10,013 nt of DNA, from NCBI GenBank assembly GCA_913020235.1, contig CAJWBT010000058.1:1-10013 (forward strand), written 5' to 3'. Source of the DNA: an uncultured Chloroflexota bacterium (GTDB lineage Bacteria; Chloroflexota; Dehalococcoidia; UBA3495). The translations under genes and the position numbers were made by a program. Each line of letters opens with the position of its first letter. Position 1 is the first letter of the stretch. Under the pieces are notes generated by a model. The model did no database searches. It was not told the DNA's origin and saw only the letters and a program-made list of their open reading frames with translations. Shown piece by piece: positions 1 through 6,608 of this stretch.

Positions 1-720
1 GAGGTGTTCTTCGCCGACTGCATCAAGCGCTGGCCGGACCGGTTCATCGGGACGGTGGAGATCGTGTACGACCTGTCCAAGGACGACGCCTACCTTCAGG
101 GAGAGGTCCGCAAGCTGACCCAGGCCGTGGAGGAGCAGGGGTATAGGGGCCTGTTCGGCCACGTGCCCGCCGAGCAGCCGGTGGACGACCCCCGGTGTGA
201 CCCCCTGTGGAAAGAGGCCGTCCGGCTGGGGATTCCCGTCTTCCTGAATACGGGTCTCAGACCGGCCACCAGGACCGAATACCTGGAAGACGTCCAGCGC
301 ATAGAGAACGTTCTCAAGAGATACCCGGAGATGCCCGTCATCGACGCTCACCTGGGAAACCACATCCGCCATCCGAGGCACCCCGAGTACGTGGACAATC
401 CCAGGGAGTTCTTCCCGCTGTTGAAGCTGGGCAACTTTTTCCTGGAGGTAGGCTACGTCCTCGCCTACGAAAACTGGGCCATCTGGGGACCAGAGTTCGA
501 GTACCCCTATTCGCGCCACGAACAAATCATCAAGACTGTCTACGAGAACTTCGGCGCCGGCGTGCTTGTCTGGGGCTCGGACATGCCGTGGACCCAGAGG
601 ACCAGCACCTACCGGCAGTGCCTGGACCTGGTGCGGCTGCACACCGGCTTCATGACCGAAGAAGAGCGAGACCAGGTCACCGGCGGCACGGTGGCCCGGC
701 TGTTCCAGGTCGGCAAGTGA
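1..720 (+). CDS. Amidohydrolase-2 family metal-dependent hydrolase, 5' truncated
   Basis: The reading frame is open from the first base and ends at TGA 718-720, giving 239 visible residues. The pattern is that of the amidohydrolase-2 (PF04909) TIM-barrel hydrolases and decarboxylases: a strand and helix ending in IPVFLNTG (residues 78-85), the VIDAHLGN motif with metal-ligand-like His117, the LEVGYV strand (149-154), and GSDMPW (192-197), whose Asp194 matches the conserved metal/catalytic aspartate. The C-terminus VTGGTVARLF resembles the usual G-N-A-x-x-L-F ending but has GT in place of NA. Family members are usually about 280-350 residues, so some 50-100 residues, including the N-terminal HxH-type metal motif, lie upstream of the window. 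The GTG at base 4 is in frame but is unlikely to be the true start. The substrate cannot be assigned; relatives act on aromatic acids, lactones or amides in the cytoplasm. Confidence 0.85.
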   Translation, partial: EVFFADCIKRWPDRFIGTVEIVYDLSKDDAYLQGEVRKLTQAVEEQGYRGLFGHVPAEQPVDDPRCDPLWKEAVRLGIPVFLNTGLRPATRTEYLEDVQRIENVLKRYPEMPVIDAHLGNHIRHPRHPEYVDNPREFFPLLKLGNFFLEVGYVLAYENWAIWGPEFEYPYSRHEQIIKTVYENFGAGVLVWGSDMPWTQRTSTYRQCLDLVRLHTGFMTEEERDQVTGGTVARLFQVGK

Positions 721-1120
721 TCAGGGGCCTCAGCCTAGCGCCGGTCGTCACCTGACTTCACCGCCACGGGGCCCGCACGCCCTCTGGACTGAGCTGACTG
801 CGCTCCAGGTCAACCAACGGGACCCGGGAAACGCTCCCTCCCGACCTCTGGCCCGCCATAGAGAGTCACCGCAAGAACGTTTGGGGGGATTGTCGGTCGC
901 CCAACCTTATTTCGACCCCCGTCGGAACGAGAATACCTTACCACCCTGACCCTCTCAGGCCCGGCTTGCCGCCATCGCCCTGAAGGCCCATCCGGCCCGC
1001 CCAACTCCGCACCCCCACCGAACCTCGGAACGTGTCCACTCGGGAACCTTTTGGGGACTTGCTTCGTCTTGAATTGTGAGACTGGATTCACACCCCTGAC
1101 CGAGGCAAGGATCACAAGCG
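721..1120. other. 400-base intergenic region, no gene recognised
   Basis: No convincing open reading frame, RNA gene or strong terminator was seen. Minus-strand open frames here overlap the start of the next gene and have no family-like sequence. The right end must carry the promoter of the gene at 1121, but I cannot point to a good -35/-10 pair. A short inverted pair, TGTGA (1075-1079) and TCACA (1088-1092), lies about 30 bases before that start. Confidence 0.6.
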
Positions 1121-2149
1121 ATGAAGAAATGGATGATACCCCTGCTAGGACTGACACTCACTCTGGCCACTGCCGGCGTGGTCACCGCCTACGCATTGGC
1201 CGGCGATGGTTCCAACGGGTCCGACCCCCAGGATGCCGCCCTGCCGCCGCTGTCGGCCATGTGCGTCGAAGAGGTGCCCGACTGCGACGACATGCTGGCC
1301 GTTGACCTCGACGAGGACGGCGCCGTCGAACCCGATTTCGGCGAGGACGAGCCCTATTTGGTGCCAGACCGCGACATCGAATGTGGTCCCGATCAGAGCG
1401 TCGCCGTAACCTCCGACGGCCTTGTCTCCTGTGTCGATGTTGTTGATCTCCCCGATTCGCCCATCGCCGTGGAGCCTCAACCACCCATCCGGTCGGATGA
1501 GGGCATCGATCCCAACAAGTGCAACCGGGTTCACAACGTCGACGCGTGCGAAGGCACAGGGTCAGGGTCTGTCGAGACCGGGGTTGTGCCCGGGCCTGGC
1601 ATCGCCGTCGGCGAGCCGTATCCCCTACCCGTGAGCAAGGGGTGCGGTCCCGGCCAGGCCATTGCTATAACCTCCGACGGGCAGGTGTCGTGCTTTGACC
1701 TCGACGACGGCGCCGGCACGGCCAACGACGAGCCGGGCGGCCCGATGGTGGATCCCCAGCTACCCGTGGTGGAGCCCGAGCCCTCCGGCGGGCCGAAAAC
1801 CGCATGCTCCGATGAGGGCATGGACCTTAATGAGTGCAACTGGGTCCACAACATCAACGCCTGCTTCTCCGATGGCCAGGCCCCAGCCGACATCCCGATG
1901 AGGGAGTACATGACTGTGCTCTGGCTTGCGCAGGAAGACCTGAGCCAGCGGCTCGCCGTAAAGACCGGCTCCGTCAAGCTGGCCGAGATTGAGAGGGCCG
2001 GGTGGCCCGTCTACTGGCCGGAGGAGCCTGAACCCGGAATGGCGTACATTGCGATAGCCCTCGCGGGCTTCAGAATGGTGCTAGAGGCCGACGGCCAGGC
2101 CTACCGGTACGAGACCGATACATCGGAGAGAGTGGTGTTCGTTGGCTAG
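1121..2149 (+). CDS. Exported protein with two four-cysteine repeats and a Chloroflexota-type C-terminal domain
   Basis: This 342-residue protein has a clear signal peptide: MKK, a hydrophobic core at 5-24, and an ALA site (25-27) predicting cleavage before Gly28. The mature part is acidic and proline-rich, with a duplicated module. Copy 1 (about 87-143) has Cys88, 104, 134 and 143; copy 2 (about 174-248) has Cys175, 191, 239 and 248. Each copy begins CGPxQ followed by a TSDGxVSC block and ends with a DEGxDxNxCNxVHNxxAC-type block. Even cysteine numbers in an exported protein suggest disulfides. The last 80 residues (about 262-340, with WP, EPGMAY, GFRMVLEADGQAYRY) match a domain I know from Chloroflexota secreted proteins, usually with WPDxSLGCPxPG and YxYH; here the cysteine and histidine are absent. 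The ATG follows gaggcaagg (1102-1110) by ten bases. The function is unknown; surface binding or structure is a guess. Confidence 0.8.
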   Translation: MKKWMIPLLGLTLTLATAGVVTAYALAGDGSNGSDPQDAALPPLSAMCVEEVPDCDDMLAVDLDEDGAVEPDFGEDEPYLVPDRDIECGPDQSVAVTSDGLVSCVDVVDLPDSPIAVEPQPPIRSDEGIDPNKCNRVHNVDACEGTGSGSVETGVVPGPGIAVGEPYPLPVSKGCGPGQAIAITSDGQVSCFDLDDGAGTANDEPGGPMVDPQLPVVEPEPSGGPKTACSDEGMDLNECNWVHNINACFSDGQAPADIPMREYMTVLWLAQEDLSQRLAVKTGSVKLAEIERAGWPVYWPEEPEPGMAYIAIALAGFRMVLEADGQAYRYETDTSERVVFVG

Positions 2150-2304
2150 GCCCAGGGGGCAAGCCTGTAGGTGTAGGGATAGGGATGACATCAGTAGAAT
2201 GGCCGATGCGTCCCTCATCCGTTTGCCCGGAATAAGATGGGTAGCCTCGCCGATGACGGACAACAATCACCGGTTTAGGGTAAACGTTAGACATACTTGA
2301 GTGT

Positions 2305-2310
2305 GGAGGT
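2305..2310 (+). promoter_or_regulatory. Shine-Dalgarno site GGAGGT that decides the GTG start at 2316
   Basis: GGAGGT sits five bases before GTG 2316-2318, ideal spacing. It lies inside the first codons of the longer in-frame GTG at 2301, so the longer start is unlikely. Confidence 0.75.
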
Positions 2311-2315
2311 CCGCT

Positions 2316-3029
2316 GTGGACTGGGGCTTTGCTATACAGATCATATTGGGCATAGTCGGTGCGGCGTTGATCGTGGGCGGCATCGTCGCCTATCTCGGGA
2401 GCCGGAAGACGGGCGTCCGGGCATTCTGTGCTGCTGCCGTTGCCGCCGGAGTCGTCATGTGGGCCGTCGTTCTGGTCACGGTCCCGGCATCTAGCTCTGA
2501 CAGCACACCGCCATCCCCCACGGTGGTGAAAGTCTTGAAGGGTGAGGCGCCCCCGGCAATTGCTGAAGAGAGCTTCATGAACCTCCTAACGGAAGAGGAC
2601 GTACGAGGTGTCCGGACAACCGGGACGCCTTTGACGACCCGGTTCAACGACTACAAGGCGATGGCCGAGAGGGTAGATCTTGCCCAGGTCGAGAACATGG
2701 ACAGCTGGTATGGCCTGGTTATCGAAGCAGGCGACGGAGCCAAAGGCATAACGTTCTCGGCCATAGATTTCGACACAACGCACTCCGCGCAGGACCACTT
2801 TGAGAAGATGAAGTCTGAGGCTCCTCCGGGGATGCAGGACATGGCCCCGCCCATCGGAGACGCCTCTTTCGAGGCGGGGGTGAATGCCCAAGGTATCGGC
2901 AGCATGCTCGTTTTTGTGAACGGGGACAAGCTTGTCTCGCTGCATACGGCGCAGCCTGATGCCCAAGAGCCACTGCTCTCGCTGGAGGATTTGGAAGAGC
3001 TGGCTGAGCTGGTGGCGAGCAGGCTTTAA
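2316..3029 (+). CDS. Membrane-anchored protein with an extracytoplasmic domain, function unknown
   Basis: This 237-residue protein has two hydrophobic segments (about 5-27 and 35-56), a Ser/Pro/Thr-rich linker (57-70), then a soluble domain of about 160 residues probably outside the membrane. The domain opens with FMNLLTEEDVRGV (88-99), has a strand-rich centre (GLVIEAGD, ITFSAIDFD), an alpha segment HSAQDHFEKMKSE, a GDASF turn (181-185), the strand pair SMLVFVNGDKLVSLH (196-210), and a final helix LEDLEELAELVASRL. This order resembles DUF3558-like or PknH-sensor-like exported domains of Gram-positive and Chloroflexota bacteria, where 'LLT-x-EDV' and 'GD-x-A ... G ... V-x-L ... LA-x-x-RL' recur; the match is from memory and not firm. 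No catalytic residues are evident. A role in sensing or the cell envelope is inference only. Confidence 0.75.
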   Translation: MDWGFAIQIILGIVGAALIVGGIVAYLGSRKTGVRAFCAAAVAAGVVMWAVVLVTVPASSSDSTPPSPTVVKVLKGEAPPAIAEESFMNLLTEEDVRGVRTTGTPLTTRFNDYKAMAERVDLAQVENMDSWYGLVIEAGDGAKGITFSAIDFDTTHSAQDHFEKMKSEAPPGMQDMAPPIGDASFEAGVNAQGIGSMLVFVNGDKLVSLHTAQPDAQEPLLSLEDLEELAELVASRL

Positions 3030-3189
3030 GAGGTGGCTGATACCGCCAATGGGCTTGGTGCGACCCCGGCCACTGGCGGCGCGTCATCGCTTACGCATTG
3101 ACCAACGAGTGACTCCGACGCATCCGGCCCGCAACATGCCGCCCATACATGAGGACCCATTCGATGACCCGAAGCACGAGAGCAACGAG

Positions 3190-3684
3190 ATGAACAGGAT
3201 GCTAGGCTTCACCCTCGGGCTTGGAGCGGCAGCGGTGATGCTGACCGGCATGGCCTGTGGGGACGCCAAGACACCCTTGGTGACGCCAAGCGTCACGCCA
3301 GGGGACGATGTGCAGGACACGACCTTGGGCGACCTGTTTGCCAGCCCGGACCGATACAACAGCAGAGAAATCATCTTGGAGGGATTCTACTTTCACGGTT
3401 GGGAAAGCAATCTCTTGAGCGAGAGGATGGAGTCCTCAGGACTTGCCGAAGGCCACCTCTGGCCCCAAGGCCAAAAGGTTTGGGTGGAAGGTTCGATACC
3501 AACGGAGGTGTACGACCGGCTCCACCAACAAGAAATGATGGGCCCCCTTGAACGCTACGGCAAGGTCCGCATCAAGGGGACATTCCAGTATGGGGACCGG
3601 TACGGACACCTGGGAGGTTTCGACGCTCAGATCGTTCTCTCCGAGGTGGAGCTTCTACCGTGGTCTCCGCCATCGGAGCAATAA
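3190..3684 (+). CDS. Probable lipoprotein with an OB-fold-like domain
   Basis: From ATG 3190 the product is 164 residues with an N-terminal export signal (MNRM, hydrophobic 5-19) leading to Cys23. The motif before it, LTGMAC, is an imperfect lipobox (Gly at -3), so lipid attachment is likely but not certain. After a Thr/Pro linker (27-38), residues 44-157 show strand-rich spacing: TLGDLFASPDRYNSREIILE, later KVWVEG (96-101), YGKVRIKG (123-130), TFQYGDRYGHLGGF (131-144), and IVLSEVELL (148-156). This 'region-Y-x-x-x-V-x-x-G ... YG-x-V-x-V-x-G-x-F ... YGH-x-G' arrangement is typical of small exported OB-fold proteins in Chloroflexota and other bacteria, mostly unnamed. The frame is open back to about 2932, overlapping the previous gene, but only the 3190 start gives a sensible signal peptide. 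The ribosome site is weak. The ligand is unknown. Confidence 0.72.
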   Translation: MNRMLGFTLGLGAAAVMLTGMACGDAKTPLVTPSVTPGDDVQDTTLGDLFASPDRYNSREIILEGFYFHGWESNLLSERMESSGLAEGHLWPQGQKVWVEGSIPTEVYDRLHQQEMMGPLERYGKVRIKGTFQYGDRYGHLGGFDAQIVLSEVELLPWSPPSEQ

Positions 3685-3722
3685 CCCGCCTTGATCTCTT
3701 GCATGTCCTGCCCCCCTCAAAT

Positions 3723-3752
3723 CGTAGACCAGCTTGATCACTATCGTCTACG
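3723..3752. promoter_or_regulatory. Inverted repeat CGTAGAC-N16-GTCTACG
   Basis: Perfect 7-base arms at 3723-3729 and 3746-3752 flank a 16-base AT-richer spacer containing the palindrome TGATCA. It lies in the roughly 295-base gap before the gene at 3980. It could be an operator or an mRNA hairpin; there is no T-run, so a terminator is unlikely. Confidence 0.35.
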
Positions 3753-3979
3753 CTATTCATCAAAGCTTGTCCGATTCAGGGGACGGCCCACGTGGACAGC
3801 TCAGCTTCATGTTGGCCGGCGTCCGGTGTTTCCAGGCCGGCACGCCAGGGCGATTTCAACGATGGCAAATCTGTCGCCGTTCGGGGCGGCCGTGTTCCGC
3901 TTCCTCGAGCGCCGCTGATCATGGACGGATCAATCCAGTGGGTTCACCCCGGTGGCTCGCGGAAACAGAAAGGAGACCA

Positions 3980-4237
3980 ATGCTGAAGTCTTTGAGGACA
4001 ACAAGAGGGCGAATTGTCATCGCCTTAATCTTGAGCATCGGCTTGGCGGTGCTCTGGGCGGCCTACGACGGGCCCATCGCCATGCTGCCCGCGCTGATTG
4101 TTCCTTTCTGGATCCCCATCTTTACGCGGCAACAGGAGTCTGTGTCGCCTGGCTCCCGACGGTTCATGCTGGCATCCTTCGTGGTGGGTGCTCTCTTGTT
4201 CTTGGTGCTGGCCGGCATATACGTTGCGTATTCTTAG
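3980..4237 (+). CDS. Small integral membrane protein, unknown function
   Basis: The 85-residue product begins with a basic stretch (MLKSLRTTRGR), then a membrane helix at about 11-28, a short DGP turn, a second hydrophobic segment at 33-48 (PALIVPFWIPIF), a polar loop RQQESVSPGSRR (50-61), and a last helix at 62-84. The basic N-terminus and basic loop suggest both lie in the cytoplasm. ATG 3980 follows AGGAG (3971-3975) by four bases. The frame is open about 80 codons further upstream, but that stretch is not protein-like (rich in R, S, P and W), so the short form is chosen. I recognise no named family. The next gene starts about 117 bases later. Confidence 0.65.
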   Translation: MLKSLRTTRGRIVIALILSIGLAVLWAAYDGPIAMLPALIVPFWIPIFTRQQESVSPGSRRFMLASFVVGALLFLVLAGIYVAYS

Positions 4238-4354
4238 CTGCCATACTGGATGGTGGCCCTAGAAGGAGGCTGAACCCGAGCAAGGTTGAGGAGGCTATCC
4301 AACGCCCATTTGAGAGCGGTTAGCGGGGCTCGGCCTAGGCGTCCTCGTACATCA

Positions 4355-4852
4355 ATGGAAAAGTTGATCGCGCGAAACGCCATAAGAGACGATGTGCTCT
4401 TTTTTATGCTCCCCGCGGCATTTGTCTTTTCCGCGGGGATGGCGGTCAGTGCCTGGGAGCTGATCAGGCAACAAGGGAGTCTATACATACTCTCGGCGCC
4501 AAGCGTTGTCGGATTGGCCCTTATCGTCATCGGACTGACGATCAATCTCACTGCCGCCGGTACGCTCCGGCGGTCTTACTCACCGACCCTGGTTACAAGA
4601 GAAGATCATGAACTCGTTACCCGTGGCGTGTACCGGCTCTTGCGACATCCGATCTATCTGGGAACCATCATGGCCTCCGTTGGCTTGCCGGTGTACGTCC
4701 CGAGCCTGTATGGTCTCTTGACCATGTCAGCCCTGGTCCTGCTGTTCCTCCGCAGGATCGGGATCGAGGAGAGAATGTTAACCGAAGCATTCGGAGATGC
4801 CTACCGAACATATAGGGAGGCTACGCGCAAGCTGGTTCCATTCATCTACTGA
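4355..4852 (+). CDS. Isoprenylcysteine carboxyl methyltransferase-like integral membrane methyltransferase
   Basis: The 165-residue membrane protein belongs to the ICMT/PEMT-like group (PF04140/PF04191 fold). Hydrophobic segments lie near 13-35, 46-68 and 104-133. The diagnostic C-terminal half is present: LVTRGVYRLLRHPIYLG (87-103), with the RHPxYxG S-adenosylmethionine-binding signature, then EERML (138-142) with the conserved Glu pair, then FGDAYRTYREATRKLVP (146-162). Bacterial members methylate unknown small or lipid substrates at the membrane using S-adenosylmethionine; true protein prenylation is not expected. The start is uncertain: ATG 4355 has a poor ribosome site, while a frame-compatible TTG at 4286 would add 23 basic residues and sits 16 bases after AAGGAGG (4263-4269), too far for normal use. 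I prefer 4355. The length fits the family, and no catalytic motif is missing. Confidence 0.85.
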   Translation: MEKLIARNAIRDDVLFFMLPAAFVFSAGMAVSAWELIRQQGSLYILSAPSVVGLALIVIGLTINLTAAGTLRRSYSPTLVTREDHELVTRGVYRLLRHPIYLGTIMASVGLPVYVPSLYGLLTMSALVLLFLRRIGIEERMLTEAFGDAYRTYREATRKLVPFIY

Positions 4853-4965
4853 GAAGAAAGACTCCCACGCCGCCTGGGAATACGGCGCGGACAGCCCGGC
4901 GCCCAGAGTTGAGGAAGCACACCGACAGCCATGATCGCCAAATTGGAAACAATAGAGCCAACGTT

Positions 4966-5220
4966 ATGGTGGAAGCCGGACTGTCCATGCTGGTCCTGGC
5001 GGGAACGGCGCTGGGGCTGGCCGCCCTATTCCTGGACCGGACGGGCGACGGCAGAGGCATCGACTACATTCAACCCGGCAAACGGTTCCAGTCCGGTTAC
5101 AAGCTCCCCCTTCCCGTGACTCTCCTGGCTATGGGCGCCGCCGTGGGAGTTGCCGCTATGTTTGCCAGTGGTATGGCGAGTACGGTGAATCTAACTTGGG
5201 GACGCCCCACCAACGCTTAG
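4966..5220 (+). CDS. Small two-helix membrane protein, unknown function
   Basis: The 84-residue product has two hydrophobic helices (about 4-23 and 48-70) separated by a polar loop, DRTGDGRGIDYIQPGKRFQS (24-43), and ends in STVNLTWGRPTNA. I recognise no family. The frame stays open to a TTG at 4909, which would add 19 polar residues; ATG 4966 puts the first helix at the N-terminus and seems likelier, though no good ribosome site is visible for either. The stop at 5218-5220 lies eight bases before the ATG of the next membrane gene, suggesting coupled translation and a shared transcript. A competing open frame from ATG 4931 is rich in W, P, T and S and looks spurious. Confidence is limited by the small size and poor start signal. 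Confidence 0.5.
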   Translation: MVEAGLSMLVLAGTALGLAALFLDRTGDGRGIDYIQPGKRFQSGYKLPLPVTLLAMGAAVGVAAMFASGMASTVNLTWGRPTNA

Positions 5221-5228
5221 ACGTTGTC

Positions 5229-5669
5229 ATGAGACTGAACTGGCCTCTCTGGCCACTTCTCCTGGTGATCCTATCGCCACTGGTGACGTTGCCAATAACC
5301 GGAGGAATCATTTGGTTGTTGCCTGATTGCGGCGTTGACGAGCCCTGGTGGCAGCTAGGCCACATGCGTCTGGCGCTGTTGCCCGGGTTGGTCGACCTCG
5401 TTCCATTTGTCTGGCTGGCATCGGCGAAGGCCCAGGTGAGGCGAGCGGCCGCCGTCGCCGGGGTGATCGGGGTTGCCCGGGCGGCGTTACCGCAGCTGGC
5501 GGTGGGCCTCTACGCCGCCAGCTATTTTGGACAGGGCGGCGACCCCGCGTGCTCCGTCTCCGTCTTTCTGCTCGCGTCGTTGATACTTCTGATGCTCGGG
5601 ATTTGGGCGGCTTCGGCCCTCCTCTCTGCCTTCGTGCTCCGCCGGCTTGCGAGGGCCTCCGCTCGATAG
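5229..5669 (+). CDS. Four-helix integral membrane protein, unknown function
   Basis: The 146-residue product has about four membrane segments: 8-31, 46-64, 72-98 and 107-138. It ends in a basic tail, LRRLARASAR, likely cytoplasmic by the positive-inside rule, as is the basic loop at 67-72 (KAQVRR). Two cysteines, Cys34 and Cys108, both lie in loops predicted on the opposite face and could form a disulfide. I recognise no family. ATG 5229 lacks its own clear Shine-Dalgarno site, but it starts eight bases after the upstream stop, consistent with re-initiation by terminating ribosomes. A TTG at 5196 in the same frame would overlap the upstream gene and add eleven polar residues; it is less likely. 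Confidence 0.62.
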   Translation: MRLNWPLWPLLLVILSPLVTLPITGGIIWLLPDCGVDEPWWQLGHMRLALLPGLVDLVPFVWLASAKAQVRRAAAVAGVIGVARAALPQLAVGLYAASYFGQGGDPACSVSVFLLASLILLMLGIWAASALLSAFVLRRLARASAR

Positions 5670-5710
5670 CCGGTTGGGCATTCACGGCGCGACGGTGATC
5701 GCGGGAGGTG

Positions 5711-5744
5711 TTGACGCCATGACTTGAAGCTGATTAAACTTCAA
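5711..5744 (+). promoter_or_regulatory. Possible promoter/operator: TTGACG and inverted repeat TTGAAG-N9-CTTCAA
   Basis: A TTGACG hexamer (5711-5716) resembles a -35 box; 17 bases later TTAAAC (5734-5739) is a poor -10. Perfect 6-base arms TTGAAG (5724-5729) and CTTCAA (5739-5744) overlap this spot, as an operator would. It lies about 105 bases before the DUF1326 gene in a locally AT-rich patch. Confidence 0.35.
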
Positions 5745-5836
5745 TTCTGCCCGTCTACCCGCGCTCGGGTGGGCCGATGTTTGTGGTGAAGCCGGACCAA
5801 GAACCCTGGGAAAGGTCAAAGTACCCCAATCGTGCC

Positions 5837-5844
5837 GGAGGAGG
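5837..5844 (+). promoter_or_regulatory. Strong Shine-Dalgarno GGAGGAGG before ATG 5850
   Basis: GGAGGAGG ends five bases before ATG 5850. An in-frame GTG at 5832 would place this purine run inside the coding sequence, so the shorter start is preferred. Confidence 0.8.
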
Positions 5845-5849
5845 ATTCA

Positions 5850-6485
5850 ATGACATCAACGGAGACAAGCTGGTCGGTCGCCGGCTCTCTGTTCGAAGGG
5901 TGCAATTGCGAGCTGCTTTGCCCGTGTCATGTGTCCTTCCGGCAGAGGGCCAGCTATGGATTTTGCGAGGCGATTTGGGGGGTGCATATCGCAGAGGGCA
6001 GCTCTTCCGGCGTCTCTCTCGATGGACTGAACGCGGCAGTGGCGGCCTACTGCCCCGGCCCTACCATGGCCGATGGGAACTGGCGGGCAGTCTTGTATCT
6101 GGATCAATCCGTGTCGCCGGAACAGGAGCACGCCCTGCTCAATGTCTTCTCTGGTGAAGCTGGTGGCCCATGGGCCAGGATTGCACCGCTCTACACCAAC
6201 GGTAGGTTCGAGGCGGTGCGCAAGGTGCGATTTCTGTTCACCAAGGAGTCCCGCAAACGAACGCTTCAGGTATTGGACGGCGGCGACGCGGTTAGCCTGG
6301 AAGTCGAGGCAATCCGGGGTGCGGACCGCAAGGGTGTCGCCAAGCTCGTGAACCTACACAACGTAATCCACGGCCGGGAGCACGTGATGGCCCGCTCCGA
6401 CTACCGGATACACGACCAGGAGCTACGTTTCGAAGGGACCGGCAAACATGGCCTCTACAGCGAGTTCAAGTGGTCCGGGCCTTGA
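5850..6485 (+). CDS. DUF1326 domain protein (cysteine-rich, probable metal binding)
   Basis: The 211-residue protein matches the DUF1326 family along its whole length. The N-terminal signature W-S-V-A-G-S-L-F-E-G-C-N-C-E-L-L-C-P-C (8-26) has four cysteines, Cys18, 20, 24 and 26, in a CxCx3CxC pattern, followed by Cys39 and His46. The central VSLDGLNAAVAA (55-66), PGPTMADGNW (69-78), the GEAGGPWARIAPLY segment and the VRKVRFLF strand are also typical, as is the final GKHGLYSEFKW region. The family length is about 180-220 residues. The biochemical role is not established; the cysteine cluster suggests metal or thiol chemistry, in the cytoplasm because no signal peptide is seen. DUF1326 genes often sit beside a DUF2182 membrane protein; none of the membrane proteins here shows that pattern. 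The gap to the next gene is 123 bases. Confidence 0.9.
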   Translation: MTSTETSWSVAGSLFEGCNCELLCPCHVSFRQRASYGFCEAIWGVHIAEGSSSGVSLDGLNAAVAAYCPGPTMADGNWRAVLYLDQSVSPEQEHALLNVFSGEAGGPWARIAPLYTNGRFEAVRKVRFLFTKESRKRTLQVLDGGDAVSLEVEAIRGADRKGVAKLVNLHNVIHGREHVMARSDYRIHDQELRFEGTGKHGLYSEFKWSGP

Positions 6486-6532
6486 GGCAAAGCCCCCAAT
6501 TACAGATCGGGGACTCAGGGTGATTCGCCCGT

Positions 6533-6548
6533 CGCTGGGCCGCCAGCG
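6533..6548. terminator. GC-rich hairpin after the DUF1326 gene, weak terminator candidate
   Basis: CGCTGG (6533-6538) and CCAGCG (6543-6548) form a perfect 6-bp stem with a GCCG loop, 48 bases after the stop. No T-run follows, so factor-independent termination would be weak; it may only pause or stabilise the transcript. Confidence 0.3.
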
Positions 6549-6608
6549 CTAGGTTCACGAAGTGACTCTCCGGTTTGGCGTGTTCTCGGGCCATAGGGGG
6601 AACTTCAG

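Noticed and set aside
1075..1092. TGTGA...TCACA, resembling a CRP site
   Set aside because: The spacer is eight bases instead of the six of CRP sites and no other support exists; it may be chance.
810..1157. Minus-strand open frame of 115 codons in the first intergenic region
   Set aside because: It overlaps the start of the exported-protein gene, has no recognisable motif, and its composition is that expected of the complement of GC-rich DNA.
2932..3189. N-terminal extension of the lipoprotein frame
   Set aside because: It overlaps the preceding gene, is rich in Arg and Trp, and would bury the export signal that begins at 3190.
3280..3296. GTGACG-CCAAG-CGTCAC hairpin
   Set aside because: It lies inside the lipoprotein coding sequence and follows from the repeated Thr-Pro codons of the linker.
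3734..3979. N-terminal extension of the small membrane protein frame
   Set aside because: The extra 82 residues are not protein-like, and a good ribosome site precedes ATG 3980.
5308..5685. Overlapping frames on both strands across the four-helix membrane gene
   Set aside because: They are Arg/Pro/Ala-rich without domains, while the chosen frame shows clean membrane segments and couples to its upstream gene.
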